From assembly GCF_009734445.1 (NCBI RefSeq), contig NZ_CP046457.1, positions 62,001 to 126,000 on the forward strand: 64,000 nt of DNA, written 5' to 3'. How positions within the stretch are numbered: the stretch's first letter is position 1; every line of letters starts with the position of its first letter. This DNA is from Candidatus Syntrophocurvum alkaliphilum. Lineage in GTDB: Bacteria > Bacillota > Syntrophomonadia > Syntrophomonadales > Syntrophomonadaceae. Position numbers and translations under genes: made by a program. Below are positions 45,896-55,626 of the stretch, one piece after another. The notes beneath the pieces are model-generated. The model saw only the letters and a list, made by a program, of their open reading frames with translations. It was not told the origin of the DNA and did not search any database.

Positions 45896-46552
45896 ATGGC
45901 TTACTTATTTGAATTTGCTAATATAACTAAAAAACTTAACAATGATAACAAAATGTTAAAGATTTCAGGTCAGGTGGACGAAGGTCAAATACTTATTCTA
46001 AAAGGTCCTTCTGGTTCTGGAAAATCTACTTTACTTAAAGTATTAGCTAGATTGATAAGAGCAGATGCTGGAACAGTAGTTTTTAAAGGAAATGAGTGGT
46101 CTAGTGTAGATCCTATAGAATGGAGAAAGAATGTACTTTATGTAAGCCAAAAGCCCGTACTTTTTAATGGAACTGTTAAAGATAATTTTGTATTACCATT
46201 TTCATTTTCCAGCTACAAATTAAATAAAGCTAGATTTAATTTACAACTAGCTCAAAAATATTTAAGTGATGTTAATTTATCAACTGAATTTTTAGAGCAA
46301 GATGCTAAAAAAATATCTGGAGGCGAAGGGGCTCGTGTTGCACTAATACGTGCTTTGCTTATTAATCCAAGTATATTAATGCTTGATGAGCCTAATGCTT
46401 ATTTGGATAAGGAGAGTAGAGAAAAGGTAAATAATTTACTTTTAAAATGGTTGCAAGGAAATACTGGAAAAGCAATAATTATGATAACTCATAATGATGA
46501 AGATTTTAAATTATCAACTAATATAAATTATTTAACAATACAGGGGAGTTAA
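45896..46552 (+). CDS. fetA: ABC transporter ATP-binding protein, FetA/YbbL-like
   Basis: A 218-residue ATPase with Walker A GPSGSGKST, Q-loop VSQKPVLF, signature SGGEGARVAL (usual SGGQ-type altered to SGGE) and Walker B LMLDEPNA. It ends three bases before the permease gene, whose product is of the UPF0014/FetB family. Such pairs export iron and protect against oxidative stress in E. coli; the metal here is inferred. GGAGAAAG precedes the ATG. Confidence 0.85.
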   Translation: MAYLFEFANITKKLNNDNKMLKISGQVDEGQILILKGPSGSGKSTLLKVLARLIRADAGTVVFKGNEWSSVDPIEWRKNVLYVSQKPVLFNGTVKDNFVLPFSFSSYKLNKARFNLQLAQKYLSDVNLSTEFLEQDAKKISGGEGARVALIRALLINPSILMLDEPNAYLDKESREKVNNLLLKWLQGNTGKAIIMITHNDEDFKLSTNINYLTIQGS

Positions 46553-46555
46553 ACA

Positions 46556-47353
46556 TTGGCTGATTACTCTTATATTCCTATAACTAATTTTCAACTACTA
46601 CTAAGTGTAAGCCTTGTTTTTATAACTGGTCTAATATCTGCTCTTTTAAGACTGGGCTTATTAAAATCACTGTTATGGGCTAGTTTTAGAGCATTTCTAC
46701 AGCTGAGCCTAATTGGATATGTTTTAACCTATATTTTTGATATTAATAAATTAGCAATCATAGTGCCTATTATAATATTAATGTGCTATATTGCTAGTAA
46801 CGAATCAGTTAGAAGAATTGACAAAGCACCACATAACCCAAAATGGTTAGCGTTTACTTCATTAACAGCTAGTACATTTATTGTTGGCATAATTGTAGTA
46901 ACAATAATAATCCAACCTTCCCCTTGGTATTCAGCACAGGTTGCAATACCCATATTTGGAATGATATTAGGTAATTCTATGAATGCTATTGCCTTATCTT
47001 TAGATAGAATGTATTCAGAAGTATATTCAAGTGCTGATGAAGTTGAAACAATGCTTGCAATGGGTGCTACACCATGGGAGTCAGTTAATAGTTATATGAG
47101 AAATGCTGTACGTGCTGGTATGACACCAACAATAAATGCATTAATGGTTGTTGGCCTTGTTAGCTTACCAGGCATGATGACAGGACAAATATTAGCAGGA
47201 ATGGATCCTCAGGTGGCTGTACGTTATCAATTTGTTGTAATGATTATGATTGCAGCAGCAGTAGCTATAGGATGTCTAATAATTATAGGCTTATCTTACA
47301 AAAAAATGTTTACAGATGAGATGGCATTAGTAGAAGATATGAGAAAAAACTAG
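46556..47353 (+). CDS. fetB: ABC transporter permease, FetB/YbbM (UPF0014) family
   Basis: A 265-residue permease with about seven transmembrane helices. Family-typical stretches include SFRAFLQLSLIGYVL, PIFGMILGNSMNAIALSLDR and the loop ETMLAMGATPWESV. The segment GLVSLPGMMTGQILAGMDP is a hallmark of this family. The TTG start at 46556 follows GGGGAG. It is the membrane partner of the preceding ATPase and probably exports iron. Confidence 0.88.
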   Translation: MADYSYIPITNFQLLLSVSLVFITGLISALLRLGLLKSLLWASFRAFLQLSLIGYVLTYIFDINKLAIIVPIIILMCYIASNESVRRIDKAPHNPKWLAFTSLTASTFIVGIIVVTIIIQPSPWYSAQVAIPIFGMILGNSMNAIALSLDRMYSEVYSSADEVETMLAMGATPWESVNSYMRNAVRAGMTPTINALMVVGLVSLPGMMTGQILAGMDPQVAVRYQFVVMIMIAAAVAIGCLIIIGLSYKKMFTDEMALVEDMRKN

Positions 47354-47383
47354 CTAAGGCAAGTTTAAAGAATTTAAATTAAT

Positions 47384-47418
47384 AAAACTATGGAGCTTTT
47401 TGTGCCCCATAGTTTTAT
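47384..47418. terminator. Bidirectional terminator after fetB
   Basis: AAAACTATGG (47384-47393) pairs with CCATAGTTTT (47407-47416), between the convergent fetB and coat-protein genes. Confidence 0.78.
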
Positions 47419-47424
47419 ATCGTT

Positions 47425-47679
47425 TTATCCTTGTGTTAATTGTGTTTTAACTTGATTAATTTCCTGTTGGCTAGCTTGTCCTGCTGGTTTATAAAAACCT
47501 TTTTGAGTTGCCATTTGTGCAAGTTGAAATTGGAACTGTTCATCAGAATTTCTAATTTGTTGTAGAGTTTGTCTTAATTGCTGATTTTCACTTTGACTGA
47601 TAACATTTGCATAGCCTGTAAGACTAGAATTAACCATTGATAAAACATCATTTACTATTTCTTTATCTGTCATTTGCAT
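47425..47679 (-). CDS. CotF-like spore coat protein
   Basis: An 84-residue helical, glutamine-rich protein with the CotF-family pattern (MTDKEIVNDVLSMVNSSLTGYANVISQSENQQLR and a C-terminal KGFYKPAG). CotF-type proteins are spore coat components. GGAGGACAAATC precedes the ATG. It follows another small Gln-rich protein by 13 bases; the two form a short operon. It implies that the host sporulates. Confidence 0.82.
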   Translation of the reverse strand: MQMTDKEIVNDVLSMVNSSLTGYANVISQSENQQLRQTLQQIRNSDEQFQFQLAQMATQKGFYKPAGQASQQEINQVKTQLTQG

Positions 47680-47692
47680 GATTTGTCCTCCT

Positions 47693-47875
47693 TTAACTTA
47701 AAAATGATAATAGTTTTTGACGAGTTTGACTCGCAGCTTGTGCAGATTGTTGTAATAACTGTTTAACCTGAGGATCTTGGCATTGTTGGGCGTAAAAGTT
47801 TAATTTTTTCTCAGTTGTCTCATGCGATCCTATTAAGTGTCTTAAATTTTGCAGTTCTTGTTGGTTAAGTTGCAT
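47693..47875 (-). CDS. Small coat-associated protein
   Basis: A 60-residue helical, Gln-rich protein (LNQQELQNLRHLIGSHETTEKKLNFYAQQCQDP), similar in style to the N-terminal half of CotF-like proteins. AAAGGAGC precedes the ATG at 47875. First gene of the two-gene unit with 47425-47679. The coat role is inferred from composition and neighbour. Confidence 0.75.
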   Translation of the reverse strand: MQLNQQELQNLRHLIGSHETTEKKLNFYAQQCQDPQVKQLLQQSAQAASQTRQKLLSFLS

Positions 47876-47983
47876 AAAAAAGCTCCTTTCTCAATAGTTT
47901 TTTCACACTTATATATTGTGTAAAAAAAAAATAAGTATGCAATATTCAAATTACATACTTCTCTTTTTTGTTTTTTATTAGAT

Positions 47984-48409
47984 TTAGTTTCTTCTACGAG
48001 TTTTTCTTTTTGTGTTTGTTGTTTTCTTAGGAGTTGTTTTATTGTTATTATACTCTTTAAGTAAATTTAATTCTTGTTGTACAAATCGATGTGCAGCGAC
48101 AAGCTTACCATTTTCATCCTTGCCCCAAATAGATACTAGAGCATTAGTAGCATTTTCTAATCTAATTTGTGCTTCGTACTCAAGTAATTCTGAAACATCT
48201 ACTGTTTCAAACTGTGAAGCTTGTGGGGAAACTGATACTGTGCTTTGAAAGGTTTCACTTTTAACACCATTTAAACTAAATACGGTTATATGAGCAATAG
48301 TCTCAATATTTGAATCCATAGGGTTATTATTTTGTACCTTAATAATCAAACCTAACGAAGTTTCAAAACCTGCATTTTCAACAGGGCCTGTGGAGTATAG
48401 TCTAATCAT
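47984..48409 (-). CDS. Unknown beta-rich protein with basic tail
   Basis: A 141-residue protein: a probable beta-sandwich (about 1-118; short alternating strands, ISVFSLNG- and VDVSELLEYEAQIRL-like) followed by a very basic tail KKTTNTKRKTRRRN. No cysteines, no signal peptide, no transmembrane helix. I do not recognise the family. Next to coat-protein genes in the same direction, a spore-surface or exosporium role is possible. The start follows AAAGGTGTTGGCTAG. Confidence 0.65.
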   Translation of the reverse strand: MIRLYSTGPVENAGFETSLGLIIKVQNNNPMDSNIETIAHITVFSLNGVKSETFQSTVSVSPQASQFETVDVSELLEYEAQIRLENATNALVSIWGKDENGKLVAAHRFVQQELNLLKEYNNNKTTPKKTTNTKRKTRRRN

Positions 48410-48558
48410 CTAGCCAACACCTTTCAAAATATTGTGTTTGTTTATATTTATTCTAAATGACTAGAGAATGTGCTTATTTATAAAACAACAGACAAATATT
48501 TATAAAAATTGGGTATAATAATATATTAATAGAAAATAGAAATAGGAGAGTTAAGTTT

Positions 48559-49083
48559 ATGGCAAGACTATCAATAAAGTATATCCTTTTAAAAGCTGTT
48601 ATTTTTCTTATTGTTTATACAATATTTCATTTTTCATATGATTTTCTGCAACTTAAAATTTTTGCAGTTTCGGAATCAGTATGGCAACATTTAAAAATAG
48701 GACTTTTTGCTGCTGTTTTAATAGGGTTAATAGAAGTAATAATTCTTACTATAAGAGGTAATGTTATTTTTATTCAAAACTTACTATTTTCTAGAATAAT
48801 AAGTTCCTTACTTGTACCATTGATAATATTTTTGTTTTTCTATTTGTTGATAGCATTATTTGGGAAAATAACACCAACTATTGTTGAATTAATAGCTAAT
48901 ATAGCAATAGTATTTTTTGCAGGAATTATAGCTTTTTATATTGAAAACGAAATACTTGAACTACCAGTTTACGAAAAGCCAATCCTTTTGTGGATTTTTA
49001 TAATAATGCTTGTTATAGCTAGTTATTTATTTTTAGCTTTTACTGAAAATCCACCTTATTACCCATTGTTTGTTGAAAGGTAG
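48559..49083 (+). CDS. Membrane protein resembling DUF6512
   Basis: A 174-residue protein with about five transmembrane helices. The conserved-looking SESVWQHLKIGLFAA just after the first helix is what suggests DUF6512 to me; function unknown. A TAGGAGAG site precedes the ATG. It stands alone. Confidence 0.7.
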   Translation: MARLSIKYILLKAVIFLIVYTIFHFSYDFLQLKIFAVSESVWQHLKIGLFAAVLIGLIEVIILTIRGNVIFIQNLLFSRIISSLLVPLIIFLFFYLLIALFGKITPTIVELIANIAIVFFAGIIAFYIENEILELPVYEKPILLWIFIIMLVIASYLFLAFTENPPYYPLFVER

Positions 49084-49170
49084 TTTTAAAGTAATATAAA
49101 ATTTTTATTACTAAATTAACAATAATTAAATAATCTTTAAGAAAGCTTTAATAAAATTTAAAGTTCTCTT

Positions 49171-49222
49171 AAGCCTAGCTAGATAAAATTAATGCTATAA
49201 TTAAACTAACCTAGCTAGGCTT
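49171..49222 (+). promoter_or_regulatory. 12-bp inverted repeat upstream of flaG
   Basis: AAGCCTAGCTAG (49171-49182) pairs exactly with CTAGCTAGGCTT (49211-49222) around a 28-base loop. TAAA (49159-49162) and GATAA (49182-49186) overlap it at roughly SigD spacing, so it may cover a flagellar promoter. The right arm touches the ribosome binding site. Confidence 0.45.
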
Positions 49223-49237
49223 TTGGGAGATGATTAA

Positions 49238-49579
49238 ATGGAGTTATTGCACAACACGAGGTTTAGCAATAATATTTTTGCAATAAATCACTCAACTAAA
49301 TCGAGAGATTTTCAGGATAAAGTTGCAACAACTAAAAGCAATATAGAAGACTTTACTTTTGCTGAGTTGGAAAATGATGTAAAAAAAGTTAACGAAAGAT
49401 TAAAAAGCATGGAAAAAACATTTGAGTATACTATACATCATGATACAAATCGCATAATGGTAAAGATTTTTGACTCTAGGGAAGATAAACTAATTAGAGA
49501 GATTCCATCAGAAAAAATGTTAGATATGCTTGCAAATATACAAGAGGGTGTTGGATTAATAATAGATGAAAGCACCTAG
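49238..49579 (+). CDS. flaG: FlaG family flagellar protein
   Basis: A 113-residue FlaG-domain protein: a variable N-terminal half, then the conserved C-terminal domain (about 47-113) with FEYTIHHDTNRIMVKIFDS and VIREIPSEKMLDMLANIQE-like motif (here KLIREIPSEK) and GLIIDE. FlaG affects flagellar filament length. GGGAGATG precedes the ATG. No other flagellar gene is adjacent, which is unusual because flaG normally sits by fliD/fliS. Confidence 0.88.
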   Translation: MELLHNTRFSNNIFAINHSTKSRDFQDKVATTKSNIEDFTFAELENDVKKVNERLKSMEKTFEYTIHHDTNRIMVKIFDSREDKLIREIPSEKMLDMLANIQEGVGLIIDEST

Positions 49580-49586
49580 TAATTGT

Positions 49587-50285
49587 TTACTTTGATATAA
49601 AAAATTTATAGCCAGCTCCTTTAATCGTATGTATAAACTTGGGATTAGTAGGGTCTTTTTCAATTTTTTTTCGTATGTGACTAATATGAACCATAACGGT
49701 TCTATAATCACCATAACTATCTGTACCCCATAATTCTTTAAACAACTCTTCACTACTAAATACTTTGCCTTGGTTTTGAGCTAATAATACTAGTAATTGA
49801 AGTTCTTTTCGTGATAAAGTTATAAGCTTTTCATTTGCTGTTACAGAATAATTAGTTAAGTCAATAGTTAATCCTGGATATTTTAATAATTGAGTTGAAT
49901 TAGCTGAACTCTTTAATATTCTGTTTCTACGCAATTGTGCTTTTACTCTTGCTAATAATTCAATTGTATCAAATGGTTTGCTCATGTAGTCGTCTCCACC
50001 TGCAGTTAACCCTATTGATTTGTCTATAGGTTCACCTTTGCAACTAAGGAATATAATGGGAGTGGTTGATTTTTTACGTATTTCTTGACATACTTCTATT
50101 CCGTCTAATCCTGGTATCATAATATCTAGTATAATTAAGTCGGGATTAGTAGTAAGTGCATTTAATATTGCCTCATTACCATCAGTAGCAGAGACTACAT
50201 TATACCCTTCTTTTTCTAAGTAAAGTGTAATAATTTCTCTGATATCTGCATCATCATCAACAATTAAAATAGTTTCTCCTGCCAA
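49587..50285 (-). CDS. OmpR-family response regulator
   Basis: About 232 residues: receiver domain with DDD near the start, phosphorylated aspartate in LIILDIMIPGLDG, LSCKG and YMSKPF, then an OmpR-type winged helix ending in TIKGAGYKF. I place the start at the TTG at 50285 because GGAGG lies eight bases before it. It is followed in the operon order by nothing; the partner kinase lies upstream on the same strand, 29 bases away. Confidence 0.9.
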   Translation of the reverse strand: MAGETILIVDDDADIREIITLYLEKEGYNVVSATDGNEAILNALTTNPDLIILDIMIPGLDGIEVCQEIRKKSTTPIIFLSCKGEPIDKSIGLTAGGDDYMSKPFDTIELLARVKAQLRRNRILKSSANSTQLLKYPGLTIDLTNYSVTANEKLITLSRKELQLLVLLAQNQGKVFSSEELFKELWGTDSYGDYRTVMVHISHIRKKIEKDPTNPKFIHTIKGAGYKFFISK

Positions 50286-50314
50286 AATGAATACCTCCAA
50301 AATAAGTAATTATA

Positions 50315-52471
50315 CTATAATGCATTAGATAGTAATCCTTTTTCTATATCTTGTGAACTAACGGGTAATGTAAAGTAAAATTTACTTCCTTGACCTAATT
50401 TGCTATTAACCCATATTTGTCCCCCGTGGTACTCTATAATTTCTTTACTAATAGCTAATCCAAGACCGCTATTCTTGGGAACTTGTTGTCGTGCTTTTTC
50501 AGCCATGTAAAACCGTTCAAAGATATGCGGGAGATCTTCTGTGCAAATTCCGGTTCCAGTATCAGCAACGGCTATTAATAGTTTTTTATTATCTGCAATT
50601 AAATCAAAACTTAATGTAATTTGGTCGTCATTTTGAGTATGAGCAAGAGCGTTAGTAAATAAGTTTGTTAAGACCCTGTCTAACTGCATTATATCTACTA
50701 ATACAAATAAATTTTCCTTGTATGTAGTTTTAGATTCCCAGTTTAAAGGGTAATTTACTTGAAAGCTACCATTGCTAGTCTTAAAATCGAAACTATATTT
50801 TTCTATAATATTTTTCATCAATAAATCAATTGGAACCTGTTTAAAATCTAGTTTTAGCTGTCTAGATTCTAATCGTGAAAGATCCATTAACTGTTGAACC
50901 AAATGATCTAAATGACTGGTCTTATCTATAACTTTGTTTAAGTATTTTTGTTGTTTTTCAGGTTCTTTGACTAGACCATCTAAAATTGCACTAACATAAC
51001 CCCGAATAGAAGTTAAAGGTGTACGTAGATCGTGTGAAATATTTTGCACTAAATTTTGGCGTGATTTCTCTGATTTAGTAAGTGCTTTATAAGCTTTTTC
51101 TAAGTCTTTTTTTGAATTTTCCAGAGCGTAAGTTCTATTTTTAACTTTTTGCTCTAATCCTTCATTTAACTGTTGAAGCTCTTCTTTCATAAATTCTGCT
51201 CTAGTAAAACTTTGAGAAAACTTACTAGCCAAAACTAATGATTGGGTAAATATAAATATTAATAATCCCCAAGAAGATAGGTTATTGGTTACTATGATGT
51301 TTCTTAGAAAATGATTAGCTGAGTCATTAAACACTACACTTAGATAAATTATATCATTAATAGTAAATAGAAAGAGGAAAATTACCCCTAATCCAATTAA
51401 ATAAGCCCCTTCACGTTTTTTGTAACAAGCAGTAAAGACAGCCCAAGTTGCATAAAATAGTGCAACAATAGAAAACAATTGAAAAATCGGATTGAATTGA
51501 GTGAAAATAATTGCTGGTGTTAATAAAACTAAAAAAGAAAAGCTAAATCCAACAATTAAAACAGTATTAACTACTTTAGTTGAAAATTCTTTAGGAAAAA
51601 TAGATTTTAAGAATAAGAAAATTAAAGGCACTCCCATATAGTAAGCTAGAGTTTGTATTTTATGAGCTATTTCCCAACTAAAATTAGGAAAAACATATAT
51701 AAAATATATTTCGCCAACTAACAGTGTTCTTAGTGCAATTAGTAATGAAAAAACACCAAAAAATAAAGTGGATTTATCTTTAGTTCTAAATAAAAACAAT
51801 CCAAAATGATAAAAGGCAATAATAAATAAACTACCAAATAAAAATAACTCAAGTGCTATATTTTTGGTGCGTAAATCGCTGATTTGGGTATCAGTTCCAA
51901 TCTGTAGACTTTCTAAAATACCTCCACTACGATGGTGAAAATTAGCTACTTGAACAACTAACTCAGTGGTATCTGAGTTAGGTTTAAAGTATTTTACTTG
52001 AGGTAAGTATTGTGGTACTGTTTCTTCTTGTGTAGAACCTATAGTTCCATTAGAAGCAACTAACTTATCATCAACCCAAAGATTGTAAGATGTAAAAATT
52101 CTTGGAACCTTAATTCCATATAATTTATCACTTGGTGTATTTATTAAAAGTCTATAAGTAGCATAACCTTGCCCTGAGATTTGGTCATTATTAATTTTTT
52201 GCTTATTCCAAGACATGGGAACGTTTATATACTCTGTTGCTATTACATTTGTTTTATTTAAATCATCTGGAGTTAAAAGCTCTTGCCAATAAAATTCCCA
52301 CTGACCATCTAAAGAAAGAACCCCATCTTGCTTAAAATCCCAGTTAGTTAAATCTAGTAAACCACTAATGGCCTCTGGTCTTTCTTTAGCTTCAACCGGG
52401 CTTATCATACAGGTGAATAATATAGTTAAACAAATAATGATAATATTTGTTTTAATAATACTTTTTTTCAT
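50315..52471 (-). CDS. Sensor histidine kinase with 7TMR-DISM sensor
   Basis: A 718-residue kinase: signal peptide (about 1-28), extracellular jelly-roll-like domain (about 35-195), seven transmembrane helices (about 203-412), a coiled coil (about 420-475), HisKA with the phosphorylated histidine in NISHDLRTPLTSIRGYV (about 481), and ATPase motifs N-box TNALAHT and GLGLAISKEI. 7TMR-DISM receptors often sense carbohydrates or other extracellular ligands. It is the first gene of the kinase-regulator operon; it starts with ATG at 52471. Confidence 0.92.
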   Translation of the reverse strand: MKKSIIKTNIIIICLTILFTCMISPVEAKERPEAISGLLDLTNWDFKQDGVLSLDGQWEFYWQELLTPDDLNKTNVIATEYINVPMSWNKQKINNDQISGQGYATYRLLINTPSDKLYGIKVPRIFTSYNLWVDDKLVASNGTIGSTQEETVPQYLPQVKYFKPNSDTTELVVQVANFHHRSGGILESLQIGTDTQISDLRTKNIALELFLFGSLFIIAFYHFGLFLFRTKDKSTLFFGVFSLLIALRTLLVGEIYFIYVFPNFSWEIAHKIQTLAYYMGVPLIFLFLKSIFPKEFSTKVVNTVLIVGFSFSFLVLLTPAIIFTQFNPIFQLFSIVALFYATWAVFTACYKKREGAYLIGLGVIFLFLFTINDIIYLSVVFNDSANHFLRNIIVTNNLSSWGLLIFIFTQSLVLASKFSQSFTRAEFMKEELQQLNEGLEQKVKNRTYALENSKKDLEKAYKALTKSEKSRQNLVQNISHDLRTPLTSIRGYVSAILDGLVKEPEKQQKYLNKVIDKTSHLDHLVQQLMDLSRLESRQLKLDFKQVPIDLLMKNIIEKYSFDFKTSNGSFQVNYPLNWESKTTYKENLFVLVDIMQLDRVLTNLFTNALAHTQNDDQITLSFDLIADNKKLLIAVADTGTGICTEDLPHIFERFYMAEKARQQVPKNSGLGLAISKEIIEYHGGQIWVNSKLGQGSKFYFTLPVSSQDIEKGLLSNAL

Positions 52472-52564
52472 ATCTAAAAATCCTAATTTATAACAATAAA
52501 ATTAATATTCTAATAATATTTTTCGTTGTCGGTTATAATTATTCCTTTATAAAAGTAAAAACAA

Positions 52565-52627
52565 ATAAATCCCTTTATATATAGCACAGTTATTGTATTC
52601 TAACTGTCTATCATAAAGGGATTTTTT
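52565..52627. terminator. Long hairpin terminator of the SDR gene
   Basis: AAATCCCTTTAT pairs with ATAAAGGGATTT, with an inner ACAGTTA/TAACTGT stem; T-rich sequence follows on both strands. Confidence 0.75.
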
Positions 52628-52644
52628 ATTTGATATATAATACT

Positions 52645-53415
52645 TTAAGTGGCTGTTTTACCACCGTCTATACTATAATATACACCAGTTATATATACGG
52701 AACGGTCAGAGGCTAAGAATAGCACTAGTTCAGCAACTTCCTCAGACTCTCCATATCGTTTCATTGGTATACCAGCTTCTAATTGTTCTTTTACTTGTTC
52801 ACCTGCACCAGGTGCCCAACCTTCTTCTATTGACCTCATCATTCTATTGTTTATAGGACCTGGGCATACAGCATTAACTCTAACCCCAAATTCAGCAACT
52901 TCTAAAGCAGCTGACTTAGTTATTCCTATAACTGCATGCTTAGATCCAACATAAGGGGCCATGCCGGGTGATCCAATAATTCCGGCTACTGAAGCATTAT
53001 TTACAATAGATCCATATTTTTGTTCAAGCATTATAGGAATAACATACTTTAAACCATAATATACACCTTTAACATTTACATTAAATACTTTATCAATATT
53101 TTCTGTTTTAGTATCTTTAATGAGTCCAAACTCACCTTCAATACCAGCGTTGTTAAAGAAGAAATCAATTCTGCCAAAGGTATCTTTGGTTTTTTTAACA
53201 AAGCTTTGCACCTCAGCTTCATTACTTACATCAGCGGTAGCAGTAATGTAGTCACCTTCTTTTAAATTTAATTTAGCAACAACATCATCAATAGCTTTTT
53301 GTTGTAAATCCACCAAACTGACCTTAGCACCACGCTCTATTAGCAGTCGTATTGTTTCCTCACCAATACCCCCAGCGGCACCAGTTACTAAGGCAACCTT
53401 ATTCTTAAATTCCAT
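52645..53415 (-). CDS. Short-chain dehydrogenase/reductase
   Basis: About 256 residues: TGAAGGIG cofactor loop near 12-19, NNAGIEGEF, catalytic serine in NNASVAG and YVGSKHA as the Tyr/Lys pair. A GGAGGTG site before the ATG at 53415 defines the start; 19 more residues upstream in frame are not likely to be translated. An aspartate after strand 2 (LVDLQ) favours NAD(H). Substrate not identifiable. It is divergent from the YyaL-type gene. Confidence 0.85.
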   Translation of the reverse strand: MEFKNKVALVTGAAGGIGEETIRLLIERGAKVSLVDLQQKAIDDVVAKLNLKEGDYITATADVSNEAEVQSFVKKTKDTFGRIDFFFNNAGIEGEFGLIKDTKTENIDKVFNVNVKGVYYGLKYVIPIMLEQKYGSIVNNASVAGIIGSPGMAPYVGSKHAVIGITKSAALEVAEFGVRVNAVCPGPINNRMMRSIEEGWAPGAGEQVKEQLEAGIPMKRYGESEEVAELVLFLASDRSVYITGVYYSIDGGKTAT

Positions 53416-53539
53416 TGAAATCACCTCCATAAATCTAAAGTTATTTTTTCTCTTATGGTATTTATTATTCATTTTTAGTGGTTTAAAAAAATCATATTGT
53501 TTAAAACTAATCTAAACAAATAATTGGAGGAAATTTGAT

Positions 53540-55576
53540 ATGAATGAAAAATACAATCGATTAATAAATGAAAAATCACCATATTTACAACAGCATGTTT
53601 ATAACCCAGTTGATTGGTATCCTTGGACTGAGGAAGCATTTAAAAAGGCTAAGGAAGAAGATAAGCCTATTTTCTTAAGTATTGGATATAGTACTTGTCA
53701 CTGGTGTCATGTCATGGAAAAAGAGTCATTTGAAGATATGGAAGTTGCTAAAATTTTAAATAAAGATTTCATTTCAATAAAAGTAGATAGAGAAGAAAGA
53801 CCGGATATAGATCATCTTTACATGACTGTTTGCCAAGGATTAACTGGACATGGAGGGTGGCCTTTAACTATAATTATGTCTCCAAATAAAAAGCCTTTTT
53901 TTGCTGCTACATACTTACCCAAGAGCACAAAAGGTAGCATGTCAGGATTAATGGAGATATTACCACATATAGTTAGAGCCTGGAAAACTAAGCGTGACCA
54001 AATAGATGAATCTAGTATGAGAATATATGAATGGTTAAGAAATGTAGCTTCTCAAGAGGTTGAGGGTGATATCTCACATGATGTATTTAAAAATGCCTTT
54101 ATAAAATACGAACAAATTTTTGATAGAGAATATGGTGGGTTTGGAAAATCACCTAAATTTCCTTCACCACATAATCTAATGTTCTTATTAAGATATTATA
54201 CAATTAAAGGTGAAAATAAAGCACTCGAGATGGTAGATAAAACTCTTAATAGCATGTATGAAGGTGGTTTATATGATCATATAGGATTTGGCTTTTCTAG
54301 GTATTCCACTGATAATAAATGGTTGGTTCCACATTTTGAAAAAATGCTCTATGATAATGCGCTGTTAGTGTTAGCTTATTTAGAAGCTTACCAAGTTACA
54401 GCAAATGAACGATTTAAGAGATTAGCTACGGAAACACTTAACTATATTTTAAGAGATATGACATCATTAGAGGGAGGGTTTTATTCAGCAGAAGATGCCG
54501 ATTCAGAAGGGGTTGAAGGGAAGTTTTATGTATGGAAACCCGAAGAAGTAATGTCAGTTCTTGGTGAGGATAAAGCTAAAGATTTTTGTAGTGTTTATGA
54601 TATAACTGAAGAAGGTAATTTTGAAGGAGCAAATATTCCAAATATAATAAATTCTAAAATAACAGAAGAAAAACGACTAAGTTTAGAAGAAAATAGAGAA
54701 AAATTATTTAAGTATCGTAAGCAAAGGATTCACCCACACAAAGACGATAAAATACTAACTTCATGGAATGGTTTGATGATATCAGCCTTTGCTTTAGGAG
54801 CACGGGTATTAAATCAGCCGTTATATCTTGAAGCAGCTAAGAATTGTGTTAACTTTATTTTTAATAAGCTTAGGAGAAGTGATGGAAGACTTTTAGCTCG
54901 CTATAGAGAAGGGGAAGCTATGTATCCTGCATATGCTACTGACTATAGCTGTTTAATATGGGGGCTTTTAGAGCTGTATGAAACAAGTTTAGAAATCAAA
55001 TACTTACAAAAAGCTTTAGACTTAAATGAGGATTTAATAAAATATTTTTGGGATAATGAAAAAGGTGGTTTGTTTTTGTATGGTAGTGATGCTGAACAAC
55101 TATTGACTCGTCCTAAGGAATTATACGATGGAGCAATTCCATCTGATAATTCTATTGCCGCCTTAAACTTCCTTCGTTTAGCTCGACTAACAGGCAATGA
55201 TTATTTTGAAGAGATGGCATCTAAAATGTTTAAATTATTTGGTGGACGCTTACTTGAAGTCCCTACAGCGCACTCATTTTTATTGATTGCTGGCATGTAT
55301 TATTTATATCCAACCCGTGAAATAGTTATTGTAGGAAGTAGGGCAGATAAAGATAGTAAAGAAATGTTAAGTATGCTGAATAAAAGCTTTTTGCCTCAAA
55401 CTGTAGTAATTTTTAAAGACGAGAAAGATTTAAATAATATCAATAATTTAATACCATTTGCTGAGCATATGAAAAAGATAAATGATAAAACTACTGCATA
55501 TGTTTGTGAGAATTTTACTTGTCATGAGCCCGTAGATAATATTAAACAATTAAAAAGTTTATTAAATCATCAATAA
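53540..55576 (+). CDS. YyaL/spermatogenesis-associated-20 family protein (DUF255 thioredoxin domain)
   Basis: A 678-residue protein. The N-terminal DUF255 thioredoxin-like domain (about 1-165) has [18 protein letters not shown] with a CHWC redox motif; the rest is an (alpha/alpha)6-type barrel like glycosidases, with [13 protein letters not shown] and LLYDNALL-like segments (here [16 protein letters not shown]). Family function is not settled. TGGAGGAA precedes the ATG. Monocistronic with terminator. Confidence 0.92.
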   Translation: MNEKYNRLINEKSPYLQQHVYNPVDWYPWTEEAFKKAKEEDKPIFLSIGYSTCHWCHVMEKESFEDMEVAKILNKDFISIKVDREERPDIDHLYMTVCQGLTGHGGWPLTIIMSPNKKPFFAATYLPKSTKGSMSGLMEILPHIVRAWKTKRDQIDESSMRIYEWLRNVASQEVEGDISHDVFKNAFIKYEQIFDREYGGFGKSPKFPSPHNLMFLLRYYTIKGENKALEMVDKTLNSMYEGGLYDHIGFGFSRYSTDNKWLVPHFEKMLYDNALLVLAYLEAYQVTANERFKRLATETLNYILRDMTSLEGGFYSAEDADSEGVEGKFYVWKPEEVMSVLGEDKAKDFCSVYDITEEGNFEGANIPNIINSKITEEKRLSLEENREKLFKYRKQRIHPHKDDKILTSWNGLMISAFALGARVLNQPLYLEAAKNCVNFIFNKLRRSDGRLLARYREGEAMYPAYATDYSCLIWGLLELYETSLEIKYLQKALDLNEDLIKYFWDNEKGGLFLYGSDAEQLLTRPKELYDGAIPSDNSIAALNFLRLARLTGNDYFEEMASKMFKLFGGRLLEVPTAHSFLLIAGMYYLYPTREIVIVGSRADKDSKEMLSMLNKSFLPQTVVIFKDEKDLNNINNLIPFAEHMKKINDKTTAYVCENFTCHEPVDNIKQLKSLLNHQ

Positions 55577-55622
55577 AAAAAGTCCTAGTTGCTGCTTATT
55601 TATACAGTTGCTAGGACTTTAA
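55577..55622. terminator. Bidirectional terminator between YyaL-type and Rrf2 genes
   Basis: AAAGTCCTAG (55579-55588) pairs with CTAGGACTTT (55611-55620). Convergent genes flank it. Confidence 0.82.
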
Positions 55623-55626
55623 AGCT

